64,000 nucleotides of DNA from Rhodobacteraceae bacterium UBA2776. GTDB taxonomy: Bacteria > Pseudomonadota > Alphaproteobacteria > Rhodobacterales > Rhodobacteraceae. Below are positions 18,890-26,056 of this stretch, one piece after another. Location of the stretch: positions 74,559 to 138,558 of the forward strand of contig DEIK01000118.1 in the NCBI GenBank assembly GCA_002352425.1, given 5' to 3'. Position 1 is the stretch's first letter. Every line of letters begins with the position of its first letter. Below the pieces are notes generated by a model that was not told where the DNA came from, did no database searches, and worked only from the letters and a program-made list of their open reading frames with translations. The translations under genes and the position numbers were made by a program.

Positions 18890-19807
18890 ATGCAAATTTA
18901 TCTTCCCATTGCCGAAATCTCGGTAAACGCGTTTTTGTTGCTCGGACTTGGCGGCATGGTTGGCATCCTTTCGGGTATGTTTGGGGTTGGCGGCGGATTC
19001 TTGATGACGCCTTTGCTGTTCTTTATTGGCATTCCGCCAGCGGTGGCTGTGGCGACCGAGGCGAACCAAATTGTGGCCTCGTCATTTTCCGGCGTTTTGG
19101 CGCATTTCAAACGAAAGACGGTCGATCTGAAAATGGGGCTGGTGCTGCTGATTGGCGGCTTGATCGGGGCCTATTTGGGGATCCAGCTGTTCAACTATCT
19201 CAGAAGCCTGGGCCAAGTCGATCTGCTGGTGAAGCTGAGCTATGTGGTCTTTCTTGGCATCATTGGCTCGCTGATGTTTGTAGAGAGCCTGAACGCGATC
19301 CGGCGCTCAAAGAAAACCGGGTCAGCGATTGTTCGCAAGAAACATACATGGCTGCATAACCTGCCGCTTAAAGTAAAATTTCGCACGTCCGGTCTGTATA
19401 TTTCAGTGATCCCGCCGTTTTTAATTGGGGTGTTCGTTGGTGTGCTGGCCGCGATCATGGGGGTTGGCGGCGGTTTTGTGATGGTGCCTGCGATGATCTA
19501 TCTGATCGGGATGCCCACCAAAGTGGTGATCGGCACCTCGCTGTTCCAGATCATTTTTGTCACCGCGTTTACAACCATGATGCACGCCACAACAAACTAT
19601 ACTGTTGATATTGTTTTGGCAGTTTTACTGCTGGTTGGCGGTGTGATTGGCGCACAGATCGGGACCCGTATTGGTGTCAAGATGAAGGCCGAACAATTGC
19701 GCATCTTGCTGGCAATTTTGGTGTTGGCAGTTTGCGGCAAACTGGCGCTTGATCTGCTGTTGCAACCCAGTGAATTGTATTCGCTTGGCGCGGGCGGAGG
19801 CCACTAG
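18890..19807 (+). CDS. TauE/SafE family anion exporter
   Basis: 305-residue membrane protein of the TauE/SafE (sulfite/sulfonate or other small-anion export) family. Each half carries the glycine-rich motif: GMFGVGGGFLMTP in the first and AIMGVGGGFVMVPA in the second. I chose the ATG at 18890 (MQIYLPIAEIS), which fits relatives better than 18863. It abuts a TIGR02186 membrane protein (no gap), a pairing seen in other alphaproteobacteria, suggesting the two work together. Substrate unknown. Confidence 0.85.
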   Translation: MQIYLPIAEISVNAFLLLGLGGMVGILSGMFGVGGGFLMTPLLFFIGIPPAVAVATEANQIVASSFSGVLAHFKRKTVDLKMGLVLLIGGLIGAYLGIQLFNYLRSLGQVDLLVKLSYVVFLGIIGSLMFVESLNAIRRSKKTGSAIVRKKHTWLHNLPLKVKFRTSGLYISVIPPFLIGVFVGVLAAIMGVGGGFVMVPAMIYLIGMPTKVVIGTSLFQIIFVTAFTTMMHATTNYTVDIVLAVLLLVGGVIGAQIGTRIGVKMKAEQLRILLAILVLAVCGKLALDLLLQPSELYSLGAGGGH

Positions 19808-20569
19808 ATGCTGCGGTTTTTTGCCCTACTGATGCTGATTGCCTTTCCTCTGAATGCGGGTGAGGAAATCGTTGCGGATTTGTCGCAAAATCGTGTTGGT
19901 ATTTCGGCGACCTTTGATGGATCGCATATTTTGGTATTTGGGGCAGTCAGCCGTGATGCCCCTGCGCCTGACAGTGGCCCGATGCAGGTTGTTGTGTCGG
20001 TTTCTGGCCCGCGTGAGGCGGTTACCATTCGGCGCAAAGACAAGCGTGCTGGCATCATTTGGGTGAACAGTGCTTCGGCCCTGATTGATGAGGCGCCCAG
20101 CTTTTACTCCGTGGCAACGACCGTGCCTTTGGGCCAAGCACTCTCGGAGGCTGAGGACGCAAAACATAAGGTTTCGATCCCACGGGCGATCAATTCAATT
20201 GGGACGCAAATTGCGACAGGTCAAGCTGCCGAATTTACAGATGCGTTAATCCGTATCCGTTCAGGGAATGGGCTGTATCAGGTCCATGAGGGGGCCGTTG
20301 AATTCATGTCCGAAACCTTGTTTCGCACCGAGATTGATCTGCCCTCAAACCTGACGGCTGGCGAATATACCGCGCGTATTTTGATCACACGTGACCAACA
20401 GGTGGTGGATGTATTTAAGACCAAACTGGACATCCACAAGGTTGGGATTGAACGCTGGCTCTATAACCTCGCCCATGAGAATGCGATCTATTACGGCTTG
20501 ATGTCGTTGATCATCGCGATTGTTGCGGGCTGGATGGCCTCTGCGGTGTTCAGCTACTTTAGGGCCTAG
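19808..20569 (+). CDS. TIGR02186 family single-helix membrane protein, partner of TauE-like exporter
   Basis: 253 residues: N-terminal signal peptide (ends near PLNAGEE), a large periplasmic beta-rich domain, and one C-terminal transmembrane helix (GLMSLIIAIVAGWMASAVFS). It matches the conserved alphaproteobacterial TIGR02186/Alph_Pro_TM family, whose function is not established. It starts immediately after the TauE-like gene. A reasonable guess is a periplasmic accessory to the exporter. Confidence 0.8.
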   Translation: MLRFFALLMLIAFPLNAGEEIVADLSQNRVGISATFDGSHILVFGAVSRDAPAPDSGPMQVVVSVSGPREAVTIRRKDKRAGIIWVNSASALIDEAPSFYSVATTVPLGQALSEAEDAKHKVSIPRAINSIGTQIATGQAAEFTDALIRIRSGNGLYQVHEGAVEFMSETLFRTEIDLPSNLTAGEYTARILITRDQQVVDVFKTKLDIHKVGIERWLYNLAHENAIYYGLMSLIIAIVAGWMASAVFSYFRA

Positions 20570-20600
20570 CCGCTCATCAGCCCTTACGGCCTTTTTCGCT
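20569..20600 (+). repeat. 32-bp interspersed element, copy B
   Basis: Starts at the G of the upstream TAG stop and ends CCTTTTTCGCT; 27/32 identical to copy A at 12277. GCC-CTTAC-GGC can form a small hairpin followed by five T residues, so this copy most resembles a terminator. Its last two bases lie in the stop codon of the convergent SDR gene. Confidence 0.65.
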
Positions 20601-21336
20601 AACCACGTCCGATCAAGGGCATTTTTGTCGCCATGATGGTCATGAATTGCACATTGGCCTCCAGTGGCAGGTCCGCCATTTGCATCACCGCGTCCGCAGC
20701 CAGCCCGACGTCCATCATTGGCTGCAACACCACATCCGGATTGTCCGCCAGCGCCCGCGCATTGATTTGATCCAGCAATTCGGTTTGAGCGTTGCCAATG
20801 TCGATTTGCCCGCAGGCAATGTCAAAGGCGCGGCCGTCAAGGCTCAGGGCTTTGGTCAAACCAGTGATGGCATGTTTGGTGCTGGTATAGCCGACCGATC
20901 CAGGGCGTGGCGCCTGAGCGGAAACGGATCCGTTGTTGATGATGCGCCCACCTTGAGGTGTCTGCCCCCGCATCTGTTTGAACGCAAAGCGCGCGGCTAA
21001 AAACATGCCCGTCAGGTTCAAGTCCACAACTTCACGCCAGTCCTGCACGCTGATCTCGTCGATCAAGCCTGCTGGGCCGAAACTACCGGCGTTGTTGAAC
21101 AATACATCCAGCTGCCCCGTGGCGTTGGAAAAACGTTCAAAGGCTGCGCCCAACGCGGCCTCATCGGTCACGTCAGCTGGCAAGACATGTGCGCCGTCGT
21201 GCCCTGCTGCAACCGCTTCCAGCGCCTCGGGACGCCGCGCGATCATGCCCACTTGCCAGCCAGCCTTTAAAAAGGTTTTGGCGGTGGCCGCGCCAATGCC
21301 CGAACTGGCACCTGTGATGACAATCGACTTGTTCAT
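20599..21336 (-). CDS. short-chain dehydrogenase/reductase
   Basis: 245-residue classical SDR. NAD(P)-binding TGASSGIGAA at residues 8-17, NNAG at the end of beta4, catalytic YTSTK (YxxxK) and an upstream Ser in NNGSVSAQ. Arg-rich MIARRP after beta2 hints at NADPH preference. Substrate unknown. The start overlaps the stop of the helicase gene (ATGA), so it is translated from the same message. Confidence 0.88.
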   Translation of the reverse strand: MNKSIVITGASSGIGAATAKTFLKAGWQVGMIARRPEALEAVAAGHDGAHVLPADVTDEAALGAAFERFSNATGQLDVLFNNAGSFGPAGLIDEISVQDWREVVDLNLTGMFLAARFAFKQMRGQTPQGGRIINNGSVSAQAPRPGSVGYTSTKHAITGLTKALSLDGRAFDIACGQIDIGNAQTELLDQINARALADNPDVVLQPMMDVGLAADAVMQMADLPLEANVQFMTIMATKMPLIGRG

Positions 21337-22859
21337 TCCTGTTCTTCCTCAAGCGCCAGCGGGGTTGGGGCCGCCTTTAAGTCGTCAACCCTCAACGGTC
21401 CCGTTGGCCGCGCCAATCGGTTGCGGGTCACCCAGAACAGACGTTTTTCCGCCCGTGTGATGGCCACATAGGCCAGCCGCTTCCAAAGCTGCTGGCCAGC
21501 CTCAACCCGGCCCATGCGCGCCGCCACGGCCAAGTCTGGCCCAAAGACCTGCACATTTTCCCATTGCGAGCCTTGAGCCTTGTGAATTGTCACCGCTGAG
21601 CCGTGTAAAAACGCGGCGCCCATGCGAGCCGCGAAAGGAATGAATGGCTCTTCCTCATCCGGCATTTCGATCTTAATGATCGACGCCGCCGAGACTTGTG
21701 GATCTTCTGCGCCCAACACATGGATGCGTGAAAACCCGGCCTTGCGACCCGCCCCTAAATAGATCACCTGTGCGCCTTTGATCAGCCCGCGTGCTTCAAG
21801 ATCAATGCGTTTCTTGCGGTGCTTGAGCGGCAGTTCAATCCCGTCGCAAATCAGTGGCTCACCGGCCAGCAGTTCGTCCGCTGGCGCACCGTAGGAATTG
21901 CGGAACGCTTGGATTAAACGCACCCGCGTTTTATTCATCCAGACCAACACGGGCGAGCGCGCCATCATGTCGGCCTCAACGCGTTGCGCCCAAACCACGC
22001 GCTCGTCTTTTTGCGCGGCCTCTTCGATCATTCGCTCAAAATCATGAAATTGCAGGTTTTCGTCACTAAGCGCATGGGCCAAATCAAGAATTGGATTGTC
22101 CGCGTCCTGACGGTGAATACGGTGTAGTTGCAATTTTTGTTTACCCGAGAAATTGTCAAAAACCATCTCGCCAGATTGCCCGACAGGCGCCAATTGGGCG
22201 GGATCACCGAACAACACCAGGGTCGGGAAAATCTCTTTGAGATCTTCCAGCTGCTTTTCATCCAACATCGAGCTTTCATCGACAAACCCGATGTCCATCG
22301 GCTCGTCTCGGCGTTTCCAACCAATGATGAAATCCGAGCCACGCAGGCCCGCAGCCGCCAACGCACCTGGAATGGATTTGTTGCTGGCAAAGAACGAAGC
22401 GGCACGGTCCAATGCGGCCTCTGTCAGGCCTTCGATTTCAGGTTTCTCACCCCGTCCCGCCAGCCATTCGGCAATCTTTTCATACTCAGGGTCGTAGAGC
22501 GGTGTGTACAGGATACGGTGAATGGTGGTCGCGGGCACGCCGTGGTTGCGCAGAACGCTGGCGGCTTTATTGGTCGGAGCGAGGATCGCCAAGGTGCGCT
22601 TGTCCTTGCGCCGCTTGGCCTCGTAATCGCCTGAAACGACGTCGACGCTAGCCTCTTCCAACGCCTCATAGAGGCGCGCCAAAAGCAGTGTTTTGCCAGA
22701 ACCTGCCTTGCCCACCACGGCCAAAACATGATCCTGGCCGTCAGATTGCGGGGTCAGGATGGCGTTGTCTAAATCGACTCCGGCACCCAGCAACACCTCG
22801 GTGATGCGGTCAAATGCTTCGGCTTGATCTTCGGAAAACTTTACGGTTGGTGTTGCCAT
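21333..22859 (-). CDS. RecD-like ATP-dependent DNA helicase (SF1)
   Basis: 508-residue superfamily 1 helicase resembling the RecD/Dda group. Motifs in order: Walker A VGKAGSGKT (49-57), motif Ia LAPTNKAA, Walker B GFVDESSML (near 190), motif III LFGDPAQLAPVG, HRIHRQ, TIHKAQGSQW, and motif VI YVAITRAEKRLFWV. There is no nuclease domain and no RecBC partner here. It probably acts in DNA repair or fork processing; relatives are often annotated exodeoxyribonuclease V subunit alpha, which may mislead. It is the first gene of a two-gene operon with the SDR. Confidence 0.85.
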   Translation of the reverse strand: MATPTVKFSEDQAEAFDRITEVLLGAGVDLDNAILTPQSDGQDHVLAVVGKAGSGKTLLLARLYEALEEASVDVVSGDYEAKRRKDKRTLAILAPTNKAASVLRNHGVPATTIHRILYTPLYDPEYEKIAEWLAGRGEKPEIEGLTEAALDRAASFFASNKSIPGALAAAGLRGSDFIIGWKRRDEPMDIGFVDESSMLDEKQLEDLKEIFPTLVLFGDPAQLAPVGQSGEMVFDNFSGKQKLQLHRIHRQDADNPILDLAHALSDENLQFHDFERMIEEAAQKDERVVWAQRVEADMMARSPVLVWMNKTRVRLIQAFRNSYGAPADELLAGEPLICDGIELPLKHRKKRIDLEARGLIKGAQVIYLGAGRKAGFSRIHVLGAEDPQVSAASIIKIEMPDEEEPFIPFAARMGAAFLHGSAVTIHKAQGSQWENVQVFGPDLAVAARMGRVEAGQQLWKRLAYVAITRAEKRLFWVTRNRLARPTGPLRVDDLKAAPTPLALEEEQE

Positions 22860-22919
22860 GTGGCGACCCTATAGACGGGTTGCCAATATGGCCAGCCAAG
22901 ATGCGACGAAAAGGACGCC

Positions 22920-22959
22920 CTAAACAGTTCTACTATTCCGGAATAGTGGAACTGTTTAG
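22920..22959. promoter_or_regulatory. 40-bp near-perfect palindrome upstream of the helicase gene
   Basis: Each half is 20 bases: the left arm opens CTAAACAGTTC and runs to ACTATTCC, and the right arm mirrors it from GGAATAGT to GAACTGTTTAG. Nineteen of 20 pairs match; the exception is a T/G pair. It is centred on TTCCGGAA about 80 bp before the helicase ATG, between that gene and the ccr terminator. Its length suits a dimeric repressor site or cruciform; the regulator is unknown. Confidence 0.6.
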
Positions 22960-22970
22960 TACATTAAAAA

Positions 22971-23001
22971 AGGCCCCCAACACCGATGATGTCAGGGGCC
23001 T
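22971..23001 (-). terminator. Rho-independent terminator of ccr
   Basis: On the minus strand, AGGCCCC pairs with GGGGCCT and the stem extends inward with wobble pairs to about 13 bp, followed by a T6 tract (complement of 22966-22971). It begins 25 bases after the ccr stop codon. Confidence 0.85.
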
Positions 23002-23025
23002 AAATTCAGCAAAATCTTCTGTCTC

Positions 23026-24312
23026 TTAGGTTCCTGCGTCCAACGCATCTTCCAATGTGCGCAGCCCCGTCGTTGGGGCTTGAACCAACACCGCCATATT
23101 ACCGGGCTTATGCTCGTTGTTCCACATTTTCATGTGCGCCGATGGAATTTCATCCCATGGGAAAACTTCCGACATGCTTGGATCCAAACGCCGTTCAACC
23201 ATCAATTGGTTCGCAGCGGCCGCCTGTTTCAAATGGGCAAAATGCGAGCCCTGAACCCGTTTTTGATGCATCCACAAATAGCGCGCGTCCATGGTCAGGT
23301 TGTACCCTGTCGTGCCCGCACAGATCACAACCATACCACCTTTTTTGACAACAAACACTGACACAGGGAATGTGGCCTCGCCGGGATGCTCGAACACCAT
23401 ATCGACATTGTTGCCCTTGCCGGTGATGTCCCAAATTGCCTTGCCGAATTTGCGCACTTCGCCGAACCATTCTTTGTATTCGGGGGTGTTCACGGTTGGC
23501 ATCTGTCCCCAGCAATTGAAATCCTTGCGGTTCAAAACGCCTTTGGCCCCCAAGCCCATAACAAACTCCCGCTTGTCCTCATTGGAGATAACGCCAATCG
23601 CATTGCCCCCCGCCGTGTTGATCAACTGAATGGCAAAGGATCCCAGACCGCCAGACGCGCCCCAGACCAATACGTTTTGACCGGGCTTAAGCTCATGCGG
23701 GTGGTGACCGAACAGCATCCGATATGCGGTGGCCAGCGTCAGTGTATAACAGGCGCTTTGCTCCCAAGTCAGGTGTTTTGGGCGTGGCATCAATTGCTGC
23801 GCTTGTACGCGCGTGAATTGCGCAAAAGAACCGTCCGGCGTCTCGTATCCCCAAATTCGTTGCGAGGGCGAAAACATCGGGTCGCCGCCGTTGCATTCCT
23901 CGTCATCGCCATCATCTTGGTTACAGTGGATCACCACCTCGTCGCCGACTTTCCAGCGCGTAACTTTGTCACCCACTGCCCAGATGATGCCCGAGGCATC
24001 CGAGCCTGCAACGTGGAAATCAGCGCCATGCACCGCAAAAGGTGTGATCGGCGTACCAAGTGCAGCCCAAACCCCGTTATAGTTCACGCCCGCTGCCATC
24101 ACCAAAACCAACACTTCGTGGCTGTCGATGCTGGGTGTTTCGACCACTTCTTGCAGCATTGCCTTGTCTGGATCGCCGTGCCGTTCCTGACGAATGGTCC
24201 ATGCATACATTTGTTTTGGCACGTGCCCAAGCGGTGGGATTTCCCCAATGTTATACAAATCCTTTTCAGGCGCATCATAAGGGGCGATGTCAGGGTGGGT
24301 GGTAACAGTCAT
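23026..24312 (-). CDS. ccrA: crotonyl-CoA carboxylase/reductase
   Basis: Key enzyme of the ethylmalonyl-CoA pathway: NADPH-dependent reductive carboxylation of crotonyl-CoA to ethylmalonyl-CoA, which lets the cell grow on acetate and other C2 units without isocitrate lyase. 428 residues, MDR fold, with nucleotide-binding VLVWGASGGLGSFAIQL. Family-specific segments are GIPPLGHVP-like GEIPPLGHVPKQMYAW and DVPSAHMKMWNNEH-like DEIPSAHMKMWNNEH. The ATG at 24312 has a TTGGAGG site. The leader carries a 17-bp motif shared with ecm, which lies 1.7 kb upstream on the other strand. Confidence 0.95.
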   Translation of the reverse strand: MTVTTHPDIAPYDAPEKDLYNIGEIPPLGHVPKQMYAWTIRQERHGDPDKAMLQEVVETPSIDSHEVLVLVMAAGVNYNGVWAALGTPITPFAVHGADFHVAGSDASGIIWAVGDKVTRWKVGDEVVIHCNQDDGDDEECNGGDPMFSPSQRIWGYETPDGSFAQFTRVQAQQLMPRPKHLTWEQSACYTLTLATAYRMLFGHHPHELKPGQNVLVWGASGGLGSFAIQLINTAGGNAIGVISNEDKREFVMGLGAKGVLNRKDFNCWGQMPTVNTPEYKEWFGEVRKFGKAIWDITGKGNNVDMVFEHPGEATFPVSVFVVKKGGMVVICAGTTGYNLTMDARYLWMHQKRVQGSHFAHLKQAAAANQLMVERRLDPSMSEVFPWDEIPSAHMKMWNNEHKPGNMAVLVQAPTTGLRTLEDALDAGT

Positions 24313-24327
24313 AAGTGCCTCCAAGTA

Positions 24328-24344
24328 AAAATGCCGCAGCGCAG
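24328..24344. promoter_or_regulatory. leader motif shared with ecm (ccr copy)
   Basis: AAAATGCCGCAGCGCAG on the plus strand, 16/17 identical to 26018-26034 upstream of ecm, and 16-32 bases before the ccr ATG. Two GCAA half-sites (24384-24387 and 24392-24395, TTGC on the coding strand) lie further upstream. Candidate site for co-regulation of the ethylmalonyl-CoA genes. Confidence 0.5.
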
Positions 24345-24428
24345 AATCAAAGCGGGTGTCACAAGTGAAGTATGACTGCTCGCGCAATAATGCAATTCAA
24401 AAAGGGTGGTTTTTGAAATTATCTAACG

Positions 24429-25820
24429 TTACGGAATATTGGCGCCCGTGGCTCCAACCGCGTGATGTGCTATGGAATTGGCGTAAAATTCCAATGCGGC
24501 CTGCTCTTTGGGGTTGGCGAGATAGGTCTCACCTTCTTGGGTCACCATATGGCGCAGCGATAATATCTTAAGGCCAATTTCGGCGGCATAGTCCAAACTG
24601 TCACGCGGCACATGAATATGCGCGCCATTTGCTTGCATCCGACCTGCCATTGCCGTTACAGCCGCTTTCACTTGCGCCTGATCCATTGGCGCGTCTGCCG
24701 CCAGCATCGTGGCAGCCACCAATGGCACCGGCAACACGGGCACAACGTCGCGCACCCGTTGCATTACCTTTTCAGCAACGCATTCAGTCACATTCCCGTC
24801 GCAGGTTTTGACGAACTCACGCAGGCTAACCGGATCGCCAAAACTGACAGAGGCATACCCAAACCGATGATAGCGCCCTGTCAGCTTGAATTTCAATTGA
24901 CGCCCAATAAAGCCCAGCATCTTAAGCAGGCTAAAACGGAACTTGCGCTCCCCTTTTTCGCCAGCTGAAATCAAAATGCGGTCTTCCATCACCCGATCAT
25001 AATTCAGCGCCACAGGCACAAACACCACATCACGTGTGCCGTCTGGGTCAAATTCGGACACCACATAGTTCAACAAACCCAGCTTTGGCGCGTGCACCGT
25101 GCCATCCAGACTGAGCCCACCTTCGGGAAACACCGCCTGTGTCACCCCACCCGCCGTGGCCAATTGCACATAGCGGGCCAACACGCGGCGATATAACAGG
25201 TTGCGGGATTTGCGGCGGATAAAATAGGCGCCCATCGCACGGATCAAGTGTTTCAACGGCCAGATTTGTGCCCATTCCCCAACGGCATAAGACAGTGCCG
25301 AGCGCTCCGCCGCCAGATAGGTGACCAACACGTAGTCCATATTGGAACGATGGTTCATCACGAAAATCACCGTGGCGTCTGGATCAATCGCCTTGATCGC
25401 TGTCTCGTCAAAATGCCCCAACCGCACACGATAAAGCATCTGACTGAACCAACGCGAAGCACGGGTTGCGAAACCAAAATAGAGCGACGCGCTAAATGAA
25501 GGTACAATTTCATGGGCATACCGACGTGCCGTTTCAAAGGCGACGTTTTCTGGCACATCCTCTGTGTGGGCGTGCTCCACAATCGCCTCAGCCACCTTTG
25601 GATCATACAGCACCCGTTGGATCATGTCATGGCGGCGGGCCAGTTTGAACGGCTCGATCGGGCGCTCTAACTTGGTGTTTACTTTGGTAACAACTTTTTG
25701 CATCCGGCGCCGTAGATACCAACGCACAGATGGGGCCAATACACGCTCCAATGCCGCAAAAGCAGCAAATCCGGCGATCAGCAGCAACAACCATAGCGGA
25801 ATCTCAACAATACGCCCCAT
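24429..25820 (-). CDS. membrane glycerol-3-phosphate acyltransferase-like protein (PlsB/LPLAT)
   Basis: 463-residue acyltransferase with an N-terminal hydrophobic anchor (PLWLLLLIAGFAAFAAL). The catalytic HX4D block is NHRSNMDY, and the acceptor-binding block is FPEGGLSLDG. These fit the PlsB/GPAT branch, which makes lysophosphatidate from glycerol-3-phosphate. It is shorter than E. coli PlsB (about 800 residues), as usual in alphaproteobacteria. It lies between ccr and ecm on the ccr strand, with 116 bp separating it from the ccr start. Confidence 0.8.
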   Translation of the reverse strand: MGRIVEIPLWLLLLIAGFAAFAALERVLAPSVRWYLRRRMQKVVTKVNTKLERPIEPFKLARRHDMIQRVLYDPKVAEAIVEHAHTEDVPENVAFETARRYAHEIVPSFSASLYFGFATRASRWFSQMLYRVRLGHFDETAIKAIDPDATVIFVMNHRSNMDYVLVTYLAAERSALSYAVGEWAQIWPLKHLIRAMGAYFIRRKSRNLLYRRVLARYVQLATAGGVTQAVFPEGGLSLDGTVHAPKLGLLNYVVSEFDPDGTRDVVFVPVALNYDRVMEDRILISAGEKGERKFRFSLLKMLGFIGRQLKFKLTGRYHRFGYASVSFGDPVSLREFVKTCDGNVTECVAEKVMQRVRDVVPVLPVPLVAATMLAADAPMDQAQVKAAVTAMAGRMQANGAHIHVPRDSLDYAAEIGLKILSLRHMVTQEGETYLANPKEQAALEFYANSIAHHAVGATGANIP

Positions 25821-26017
25821 TACGACAGCCTTTCAGGAATGTTGCCACAGGTCTAGGGGCGATGTGATTTGGCCGTTTTTAGGAATTCGGGGCCCTCTCC
25901 CTCATTTCCCCATGAAACGCTCCTGATAAGGTGGCCCGGTGTACGGTTGGCAGCCCACCCGAGCGCGCAACATAATTATTATGATATTAGCCCTTGCGCA
26001 ACATTCTTACTTTTGCG

Positions 26018-26034
26018 AAAATGCGGCAGCGCAG
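26018..26034. promoter_or_regulatory. leader motif shared with ccr (ecm copy)
   Basis: AAAATGCGGCAGCGCAG, 16/17 identical to the ccr copy, 23-39 bases before the ecm ATG. Immediately upstream are TTGCGCAA (25994-26001) and TTTTGCGAAAA (26011-26021), each an inverted repeat of TTGC-type half-sites. Known short-chain acyl-CoA regulators of the ScfR/PccR group recognise TTTGCAAA-like sites, so such a protein is a candidate; this is inference. Confidence 0.5.
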
Positions 26035-26056
26035 CAATTACAATAAGGCCATCGCC

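Noticed and set aside
23386..24375. 329-residue open frame antisense to ccr
   Set aside because: Shadow of ccr; no domain and no ribosome site.
25821..26056. B12 riboswitch before the B12-dependent ecm
   Set aside because: No B12-box-like sequence or the expected long structured leader was seen; only the short TTGC-type repeats and shared motif.
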